A DNA stretch of 10,778 nucleotides from Candidatus Methanophagaceae archaeon (GTDB lineage: Archaea; Halobacteriota; Syntropharchaeia; Alkanophagales; Methanospirareceae), in contig QENJ01000077.1 of NCBI GenBank assembly GCA_013374505.1, forward strand, positions 1 to 10,778, written 5' to 3'. Made by a program: the position numbers and the translations under genes. Positions 5,644 to 10,778 of the stretch are shown piece by piece. The notes beneath the pieces were generated by a model, which worked only from the letters and a program-made list of their open reading frames with translations, was not told where the DNA came from and searched no databases. Positions within the stretch are counted from its first letter, which is position 1, and every line of letters starts with the position of its first letter.

Positions 5644-6780
5644 TCAGTCCCGCTCTTCTTCGTTCTCCCATTCCCGCATATACTTCATCCCCAGCGCCTT
5701 TAGCTTTTCTTTATCCACTTGCGTTCCTATCGTGTACTGACCGATAAATTTCTCGAACTCGGTGTGTAACGAATGAAAAGCTGGCTGTTCGGCATAAGGT
5801 AATTCACTATCCAATCGGAATTCGTATTTCATCTCAAAATGTACCGCAGACTTTGTCAACTGCTTAAGCGCGTCAAAGTCCAGCGAATGGTACATCGGCG
5901 TAGGTATATCCTGCACTTTTAACCTCACTACTTTACCTTGCGGATTGCATTCCTGGATACGCTCTTTTATTACCGTTCCGATCTCTTGTGCATTAAGTGT
6001 GCTGCAAACGACCGGCTCCAAATCAGCCATCGCTCGTATTTTTAATGGCTGAAATCTGACTTCTGCTTCTCTATCTTCACTTATGTTTACTTCTAAGAAA
6101 CCTTTAGTGTCGTTCACCTCGTTGAAGCTGAATCTTTCGGTTGAGCCTGCATAGTATGCGTTTGCTTTTACTTTCGTGTAGCCGTGAAAATGCCCTAAAG
6201 CGACATAATCAAAATCCGTTAAGTCATCAATACCGACAATTTGCTCGTTGAATTCGCCCATCAGGAATGTCGGCTGTCCCGCACCAGGAACGCTTGCGTG
6301 AAGTAGCGCGATATTGAACCCTGCGTTATTTGGCGTCAGTTTATTCTTCTCCGCTTCTATATCATCGCAATGCGGAACTGCATGGACACTTATGCCATCC
6401 AACGCAACGGTTTTATAAAATGGCTCATAAACCACGTGCACATTTGGAATATGCTCAAACAGGCTGAGGACACTACCGGTTTCCTTCAAACGCGGAGTCT
6501 CGTGATTACCAGAAATCGCTACAAATGGGATGCCGGCAGCACTTAATCGTATCAACTGGCTGAGCACAAACGAGATAGCACGGTTTGTCGGACGTACGGA
6601 ATCGAAGAGGTCGCCGGCATGTATCACAGCGTCCGGCTTCGCTTTTAACGCATAATCCACGAATTGTGTGAATGCCTCGTAGGTATCCACTTCTCGCTGG
6701 TTCAGGCCGGTCGCCACGTCCATCTTTCGGTACGCGGAATAACCTATGTGTGTGTCCGCAACGTGAAATATTCGTTTCAT
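5644..6780 (-). CDS. mre11: Mre11/SbcD-like DNA repair nuclease
   Basis: 378 residues of the calcineurin-like phosphoesterase superfamily, matching archaeal Mre11 in length and motifs. The two-metal site is complete: D9 and H11 (ADTHIG), D57 (GDLFD), N92 and H93 (GNHE), H161 (LLHAS), and H197 and H199 (GHFHG). The C-terminal third (about 250-378) would hold the capping domain and the Rad50-binding helices. Mre11 with Rad50 processes broken DNA ends, and in archaea the genes normally sit with rad50, herA and nurA. None of these is in the window. The nuclease is instead first in a run with DUF58 and VWA genes on the same strand, with a 31-bp gap. A paralogous SbcD-type phosphoesterase is an alternative reading. 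No strong Shine-Dalgarno site precedes the ATG. Confidence 0.88.
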   Translation of the reverse strand: MKRIFHVADTHIGYSAYRKMDVATGLNQREVDTYEAFTQFVDYALKAKPDAVIHAGDLFDSVRPTNRAISFVLSQLIRLSAAGIPFVAISGNHETPRLKETGSVLSLFEHIPNVHVVYEPFYKTVALDGISVHAVPHCDDIEAEKNKLTPNNAGFNIALLHASVPGAGQPTFLMGEFNEQIVGIDDLTDFDYVALGHFHGYTKVKANAYYAGSTERFSFNEVNDTKGFLEVNISEDREAEVRFQPLKIRAMADLEPVVCSTLNAQEIGTVIKERIQECNPQGKVVRLKVQDIPTPMYHSLDFDALKQLTKSAVHFEMKYEFRLDSELPYAEQPAFHSLHTEFEKFIGQYTIGTQVDKEKLKALGMKYMREWENEEERD

Positions 6781-6875
6781 TTATTTGCACTATGTTATGA
6801 AAACGGCTTATCATAAGTATTTTTTTATTTGTATAGCAGGGGGAAAAAACCTACGAGATTTTACGTGATTAACAC

Positions 6876-6899
6876 TAAAACTTTTTAGAAAAAGTTTTA
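6876..6899. repeat. Perfect AT-rich inverted repeat (hairpin), copy 2
   Basis: TAAAACTTTTT (6876-6886) and AAAAAGTTTTA (6889-6899) are exact 11-bp reverse complements around AG. The core AAACTTTT...AAAAGTTT is the same as in the hairpin at 109-129. It lies about 95 bp upstream of the Mre11-like gene and has no gene on either side that it would obviously terminate. Confidence 0.65.
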
Positions 6900-6981
6900 T
6901 CAAAAAAACAAACTTCCTTTAGGAAAGAAAGGTGGTGTAAAAATATATGTACTCTGTGGTTAGCTAAGACACATCCACAAA

Positions 6982-7122
6982 TCAAGGGATAATCATTGCC
7001 CCTCTTTTCCGTAGTCGCCCCAGTATTTCCTCAATCCTAATATAACAGTCTTGTTGCGGAATAACCCTTAAATGGAAGAGACAACTGCCATCTACTATCC
7101 ACCCCTCCGTTTCAGCGGCGCT
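6982..7122 (-). pseudogene. Coding-like fragment, unidentified family
   Basis: On the - strand a frame stays open for 46 codons from just after a TGA to a TGA at 6982-6984. It begins SAAETEGWIVDGSCLFHLRV and includes the segment RIEEILGRLRKRGAMIIP. The residue mix, a mid-protein feel (EGWIVDG, then a charged helix) and the lack of any start codon or Shine-Dalgarno site suggest the end of a degraded gene rather than a chance frame. An ATG in another frame just upstream (about 7142, MQGYHLKRR then stop) could be the earlier part separated by a frameshift. I do not recognise the family. Confidence 0.35.
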
Positions 7123-7146
7123 TCAAATGATAACCCTGCATACCAT

Positions 7147-7187
7147 AAAAAAATGATGGCAGAGAGACAAAAAAATCGCTCTCTGCC
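7147..7187 (-). terminator. Hairpin plus T7 terminator of the channel-like gene
   Basis: GGCAGAGAG (7158-7166) and CTCTCTGCC (7179-7187) form a perfect 9-bp stem with a 12-nt loop. Read on the - strand, the stem lies 18 bp after the stop codon and is followed 4 bp later by seven T (7147-7153 on the + strand as A). This is the form of an intrinsic terminator and closely fits the 3' end of the gene. Confidence 0.75.
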
Positions 7188-7205
7188 TTAATCTTTGTGT
7201 TTATA

Positions 7206-7892
7206 TTATTTATTTTCCTTCTTGCCTTCTTTCAGTCGCTCTTGCATATACTCGGCAACGCTATCTCTGCCGCCCCAGCCTACTGCGATCCCAATAGCGA
7301 CTCCAATACCTATCGCAAGACCCCAAGCCAGCGGAATGATAAACGTGTATATTATTGTCGTGTCAATGAGTAACTGGTCCATCGCTAATACCATCACTAT
7401 TATTACCATGATCGCCTCCAACACCGGTGCTAGCATAGTCGCGAGAGGGATCTCATTTGTTTCCAATGCTTCTTCTATCCATCTCATGGCGAAAGCGATC
7501 AGTAACAGTCCCACTATCAGCACGATGGCTGCTGCGATCAGACGCGGGAAGAATAACGCAATCATTTGCATGATACTTGACAGGAACTCTATCTGTAACA
7601 CATCTACGGCGGCCATGATAGCGATGATGTAAATAAACCATCTAACCACGACATCAAAACTTTTCGAAATACTCCAGCCCGATTTCTGCATCCAATCTCC
7701 CGTATCTACTTTCTCTAGGGCTTTGTCCACGCCAAGTTTATCAACCAATAGTCCTACGGCTTTCCCGATAAGACGCCCTGCAATCCATCCTATTAACAGG
7801 ATTATTAACGCAGCAATGATCATCCCTAGTGCATCTAAAAGGGTAACTTTTGTATAACCTGCTGCTAATTCTTCAGTCAATTGTTCAAACAT
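7206..7892 (-). CDS. Small membrane protein with MscS-type conserved TM helices, no beta domain
   Basis: 228 residues, very hydrophobic, with about five membrane helices (roughly 20-40, 83-98, 110-135, 150-170 and 177-200). Each cluster fits the conserved TM-helix repeat found at the N terminus of MscS-related mechanosensitive channels: a glycine/alanine-rich helix, a short LVDKLGVDKAL-type linker and, at the end, GWGGRDSVAEYMQ, the family's GxGGRDxA-like signature. The soluble beta domain and C-terminal vestibule of a true MscS are missing, and a charged KEGKKENK tail ends the protein. It may form a pore or be an accessory subunit. The start is the ATG at 7890-7892. The ATG 9 bp earlier touches the GGGGGTGAT site with no spacing. 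It has its own TATA box and a strong terminator, so it is probably a single-gene unit. Confidence 0.75.
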   Translation of the reverse strand: MFEQLTEELAAGYTKVTLLDALGMIIAALIILLIGWIAGRLIGKAVGLLVDKLGVDKALEKVDTGDWMQKSGWSISKSFDVVVRWFIYIIAIMAAVDVLQIEFLSSIMQMIALFFPRLIAAAIVLIVGLLLIAFAMRWIEEALETNEIPLATMLAPVLEAIMVIIVMVLAMDQLLIDTTIIYTFIIPLAWGLAIGIGVAIGIAVGWGGRDSVAEYMQERLKEGKKENK

Positions 7893-7901
7893 TTTTTCCA
7901 T

Positions 7902-7910
7902 ATCACCCCC
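7902..7910 (-). promoter_or_regulatory. Shine-Dalgarno site GGGGGTGAT of the channel-like gene
   Basis: Read on the - strand, GGGGGTGAT lies 9 bp before the ATG at 7892 and 0 bp before the ATG at 7901, so it favours the shorter protein. The nine bases are identical to the site of the cohesin-dockerin gene. Confidence 0.7.
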
Positions 7911-7993
7911 TAGTTATTTTTAATGCTGCGCTTATGTCAAAGCTCACTACTAAATACTCGGACACAAGAGCTATGACAACAAGGAATTATGAG

Positions 7994-8008
7994 TATATAT
8001 AGTTTTCG
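7994..8008 (-). promoter_or_regulatory. BRE/TATA promoter of the channel-like gene
   Basis: On the - strand CGAAAAC (8002-8008) is followed by TATATATA (7994-8001). Transcription would start near 7970, giving a leader of roughly 75-80 nt. This is long for an archaeal mRNA and could hold regulation, though I see no strong hairpin in it. Confidence 0.65.
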
Positions 8009-8042
8009 TATGCCCTAACTTAGAACTGACTCACAAGACTAG

Positions 8043-9674
8043 CTATTTTAAACGTTGCATTATCGCTTTTACCGCATCGTCTGCATTCAGATCTACAGTA
8101 TCAAATTCCATGAACTTCTTTATCACATGCGCTTCTATCGCCCTAAGTCCTTCTTCGGTCCGCGCTTCCATTCTCAGGATGATCACCGGTGACGTGTTCG
8201 AGCGGCGTACCAATGCCCAGCCATTCTCCGCCAGAAACTCTATCTTCACACCGTCTATATCGTTACCCGTTTCATCGGTTCTTCTTCTGTATTTATCCGG
8301 CTGTCGCGTGGCAAGCTCCCGGTAGTATGTCTCTACCAGATCGGAAACCCGCTCCTTCTCTTCATCGCTTACCACGGGAATCCGTATCTCCGGCGTGTTC
8401 ACGTATCGTGTCAAGAAGTCTTCAAGCATAGCATCCACTGTGCTTGTATCTTGTCTGAGCTGTAGTTCTTTGGCTGTAAGCAGTAAAAGCTCCGCAAATG
8501 CGAATACGGCATCGTCCGCGCGATTATTCTTCTGGTAATACACATGGCCCGACATCTCGCCGCCCGCAACTGCATCAACAGCGTCCATCTTCGCTTTTAT
8601 AAACGAGAAACCTGTCTTACATTCCACGGGCACGCCCTGGTTCTCCGTGATTATCTCTTTTATGGCATCCGAGCATTTCGTGTCATACACGATTTTAGCA
8701 TTTGGATGCTCTTTTAAGGTGTGCTTACAGAGCAGAGCGAGTATTTGCTCACCGATTATCATCTTTCCATCTGGAGATACCGCACCTGCACGGTCTCCGT
8801 CACAGTCAGAGGCAAGCCCGATGTGTGCGTTTTCACGTAGTACTTCGGCATGTAAATCGTCCAGAAAACGTGGTATCGTGGGGTCGGGCAGGTGATACGG
8901 GAAATTACCGTCTGGCTCGCAGTACAGCTCGAATACGTCAGCACCCAAATCGCGGAATATCGGAGGTGCGATTACACCTGTGGTGCCGCTACCTGCATCA
9001 TAAACGATTTTTAAGCCACTTAACGGTTTCTTTCTTTCTGCCGGTAACTGCGCGATCTCTTGCATTGCCGTAGAAAGAGCAGCTTTTAATGTCGTTTTAC
9101 TCGAAAGAGCGTGTAACGCCAGTTCTTCCCAGCGGTCACGCAGAACCACGTTCGCAGTTATCATGTGGTGATAATCCGTAAGAACGTCCACTTCTTCTAT
9201 ATCACCTTTAACAGCAGCATGATGTTGTGGAAATGAGTCTGCGAGTTTCTGCGCCGTCTGAAGCATCTCTTTTATTTGTGACTCTGTGGCGCTTTCCGAA
9301 CCCACGCAGGGCTTGAATCCGTTCCATTCCTTGTCCAGATGGCTACCGGTAACTTCAACACCGCCATCTGCATTGAATAGCCAGGTAGCGAAATACATCA
9401 TCGGTGTAGAGCTTACCTTTTCGCCGGGTGCGATGTCTATGACGTGAACGCCTTTACTGATAAGACCGTCAACAAATGCTGTTTTTAGTCGCGGTGAGCT
9501 GGTTCTTACATCTTGGCCTATGACCACTCTTAGCTCTTGCGGCTCTTTACCACGGTGCTTGCGCAGTAGCTCTACATATGCCAGCCCGGCCAATGCGCAG
9601 AAGTCGTCACTGAGCTGGGAGTCTGCTATGCCTCTTATATCGTTCGCACGATATGCTGTTTTGTCTATTTTCAT
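8043..9674 (-). CDS. Phosphomannomutase/phosphoglucomutase (alpha-D-phosphohexomutase)
   Basis: 543 residues of the alpha-D-phosphohexomutase superfamily, which moves phosphate between C6 and C1 of mannose or glucose to feed nucleotide-sugar and glycan synthesis in the cytoplasm. Seen in order: YRANDIRG at 8-15, the phosphoserine loop T109-G-S111-H112, the metal loop D290-x-D292-x-D294-R295, the sugar-specificity loop GEMSGH at 372-377, and the phosphate-binding RRSNTSP at 490-496 with R501. Two points differ from common archaeal members of about 450 residues. The catalytic loop reads TGSHLD where most have TASHNP, and an extra helical stretch of roughly 35-40 residues lies at about 175-215 before KIVYDAGSGTTG. 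Whether mannose or glucose is preferred cannot be read here. The start is 6 bp after the methyltransferase stop, and its ribosome site (GGAAAGGTTG) lies inside the end of that gene. Confidence 0.9.
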   Translation of the reverse strand: MKIDKTAYRANDIRGIADSQLSDDFCALAGLAYVELLRKHRGKEPQELRVVIGQDVRTSSPRLKTAFVDGLISKGVHVIDIAPGEKVSSTPMMYFATWLFNADGGVEVTGSHLDKEWNGFKPCVGSESATESQIKEMLQTAQKLADSFPQHHAAVKGDIEEVDVLTDYHHMITANVVLRDRWEELALHALSSKTTLKAALSTAMQEIAQLPAERKKPLSGLKIVYDAGSGTTGVIAPPIFRDLGADVFELYCEPDGNFPYHLPDPTIPRFLDDLHAEVLRENAHIGLASDCDGDRAGAVSPDGKMIIGEQILALLCKHTLKEHPNAKIVYDTKCSDAIKEIITENQGVPVECKTGFSFIKAKMDAVDAVAGGEMSGHVYYQKNNRADDAVFAFAELLLLTAKELQLRQDTSTVDAMLEDFLTRYVNTPEIRIPVVSDEEKERVSDLVETYYRELATRQPDKYRRRTDETGNDIDGVKIEFLAENGWALVRRSNTSPVIILRMEARTEEGLRAIEAHVIKKFMEFDTVDLNADDAVKAIMQRLK

Positions 9675-9680
9675 TTTTTT

Positions 9681-10766
9681 TCAACCTTTCCCATCTAATC
9701 CCAACAACAAGCACTCCTCAGAATTGTTATTACTGAGCACGTACTTGTAGCCACTATATCTCTCTTCTCTTACTACTGGCTTATACTGCCTTAAAATACT
9801 TTTCAAGTCTGTAATAGGAGGTATGCCATCTGACCTATACGAAACCACAATGACAGCATCTTGGAATTTTTTGAATAGATTGTTAAACGCAGTGTAAATT
9901 TTATTTTTATCACACCAAACAGGTTTATTATGCTTTATCCTCTTGTGTTTGCTCCGGTAGTCAATCATATCCCCCCACTTTCGATAATTCACAATACCTT
10001 CAAGGAAATGATAAAAGTCCAGGTAATCCACGCCAACGCCTGCTTTCGATATGTAGGGTGTATCAATATAGACTAGGTCAAAATCGCCCTCAATATCGAA
10101 TACATCGAGATTTAAGGCACTGTTTTCCTTTCCGTTAGAAAAAACACACCTATTTGCTTCGTTTACGAAATTCAAGAAATGTTCTTCAAATGGTGTATCC
10201 CATGTTGTTTTGTTGCCAAAGCTCCGTTTAACATTTGAAGTACGCATGTAAAGGTTTTTTCGATGGAAAAGGTTATAAGGGCGTTTTATAATGCAGGATT
10301 GAAATAAAGCATAATAAGCCAGTGTGCGCTTGTAAAAGTCATCCAAATTTTCGATGTTCCGGATAACCATATCAAGCCATCTGTTCTCCTCATTAGTATA
10401 GTAAATATCGGCGAATGTATCTTGGATGAAGGTGGGATAATCGGTGTCGCGATGAGGTTGCAGTAAAAACTCTATGTCGTTCTCTGATAATCTTATTGCA
10501 TCGTTCTCTATCAAAGCAGTGCCGATGTAATAATTAGAGTTTAGTATGTCGTTATAAAAAACCTGTTTATCTTTCGTTTTTAAGAAATATCCTACGATTC
10601 CTGTTCCGCCGAACGCATCTAAGGCGCTTTCAAATTCAATCTCTTTTATATTATCCCAAATCCACTCGACTATCTTTGCTTTGCTACCTTGGTAGCGGGT
10701 TGTTGGGAGGGTATACGGCTTAATTAAATTCCCCATAAGTGTTAATTGGGATGTCGTCTCAATCAT
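9681..10766 (-). CDS. D12-class N6-adenine DNA methyltransferase
   Basis: 361 residues, the size of class D12 (Dam/M.FokI-like) enzymes, which transfer a methyl group from S-adenosylmethionine to N6 of adenine. The first conserved block is RYQGSK at 24-29. The cofactor motif is DAFGGTG at 50-56. The catalytic motif IV reads DTPY at 235-238, where most have DPPY, followed by the family segment DYLDFYHFLEG (248-258) and a KHKR (273-276). SYRSDG at 309-314 follows. The recognition site cannot be predicted. ATG 10766 is preferred because GTGAT lies just 4 bp upstream; an in-frame GTG at 10775 is part of that site, but extension past the window edge cannot be ruled out. Base use looks richer in A+T than in the mutase gene next to it. 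No restriction endonuclease is seen in this window, so it is either orphan or paired with a gene farther right. Confidence 0.88.
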   Translation of the reverse strand: MIETTSQLTLMGNLIKPYTLPTTRYQGSKAKIVEWIWDNIKEIEFESALDAFGGTGIVGYFLKTKDKQVFYNDILNSNYYIGTALIENDAIRLSENDIEFLLQPHRDTDYPTFIQDTFADIYYTNEENRWLDMVIRNIENLDDFYKRTLAYYALFQSCIIKRPYNLFHRKNLYMRTSNVKRSFGNKTTWDTPFEEHFLNFVNEANRCVFSNGKENSALNLDVFDIEGDFDLVYIDTPYISKAGVGVDYLDFYHFLEGIVNYRKWGDMIDYRSKHKRIKHNKPVWCDKNKIYTAFNNLFKKFQDAVIVVSYRSDGIPPITDLKSILRQYKPVVREERYSGYKYVLSNNNSEECLLLGLDGKG

Positions 10767-10778
10767 TTTTATCACTTT

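Larger units (their letters stand above)
6781..7151. other. Gene-poor interval between the Mre11-like gene and the channel-like gene
   Basis: No complete gene is visible in either strand. From left to right it contains an 11-bp palindrome CTTATCATAAG (6807-6817), the AT-rich hairpin at 6876-6899, a + strand GGTGGTG (6931-6937) followed 9 bp later by an ATG that opens only a six-codon frame, and a coding-like - strand fragment at 6982-7122. A candidate TATA region for the Mre11-like gene lies around 6808-6830, but it is too vague to place. The interval looks like old gene debris. Confidence 0.5.

Noticed and set aside
6931..6967. Small + strand gene with GGTGGTG and ATG at 6947
   Set aside because: The frame closes after six codons (MYSVVS). 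It may be a relic start site but is not a gene as it stands.
7195..7632. Long + strand frame opposite the channel-like gene
   Set aside because: Its Ile/Ser/Met/Ala-rich composition is what the reverse of a hydrophobic membrane protein gives, and it has no promoter or ribosome site.
7893..7901. ATG at 7901 as start of the channel-like gene
   Set aside because: It touches the ribosome site with no spacing; the ATG at 7892 has 9 bp.
1..10778. CRISPR array, complete insertion sequence, attachment site or replication origin
   Set aside because: No regularly spaced repeats, no recognisable transposase or integrase with terminal repeats, no int/att pair at the tRNA 3' end, and no origin-like clustered repeats were seen.

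Overview
The window looks like chromosomal DNA of an archaeon, most likely an uncultivated euryarchaeote. The evidence is: BRE/TATA-type promoters (1891-1904, 3748-3757, 7994-8008); Shine-Dalgarno sites complementary to an archaeal 16S tail (GAGGTGAT, GGGGGTGAT); a tRNA gene with no encoded CCA; a TET-type M42 peptidase; an archaeal-style Mre11; and a secreted cohesin-plus-dockerin protein. This mix would fit an ANME-1 or Archaeoglobi-like lineage, but that placement is inference. No marker gene for taxonomy is present.

Left part, + strand (1-2640). An open frame cut by the left edge ends in a perfect AT-rich hairpin. It is followed by a short remnant of a radical-SAM/SPASM protein, a YdjM/DUF457-type membrane hydrolase, tRNA-Gln(CUG), and a site-2-protease-like M50 membrane peptidase. 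The tRNA begins inside the stop codon of the hydrolase gene. Next comes a separate unit with a clear TATA box, a 19-bp palindrome at the expected transcription start, a strong Shine-Dalgarno site and a small secreted protein with a cohesin-like domain and a type I dockerin. A T-rich tract ends it and faces the end of the convergent peptidase gene.

Middle part, - strand (2662-6780). Read in transcription order, this is an Mre11/SbcD-like nuclease, a DUF58 protein, and a BatA-like VWA membrane protein, closely packed (31 and 7 bp gaps). An M42 aminopeptidase follows with its own TATA box and Shine-Dalgarno site. DUF58 and VWA proteins usually travel with a MoxR AAA+ ATPase, and Mre11 with Rad50. 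Neither partner is in the window.

Right part, - strand (6781-10778). A gene-poor stretch of about 425 bp holds a second AT-rich hairpin, a coding-like fragment on the - strand and a hairpin-plus-T-tract terminator. Upstream of it (rightwards) are a small membrane protein made of MscS-type conserved TM helices with no beta domain, a large phosphomannomutase/phosphoglucomutase with a non-standard active-site loop, and a D12-class N6-adenine DNA methyltransferase that ends 6 bp before the mutase start. The methyltransferase looks more AT-rich than its neighbours and has no restriction enzyme beside it here.

I found no convincing complete undescribed system. The items most worth a second look are the tRNA/stop-codon overlap, the palindromic operator candidate on the cohesin-dockerin gene, the Mre11-DUF58-VWA cluster, the coding-like fragment at 6982-7122 and the paired AT-rich hairpins.
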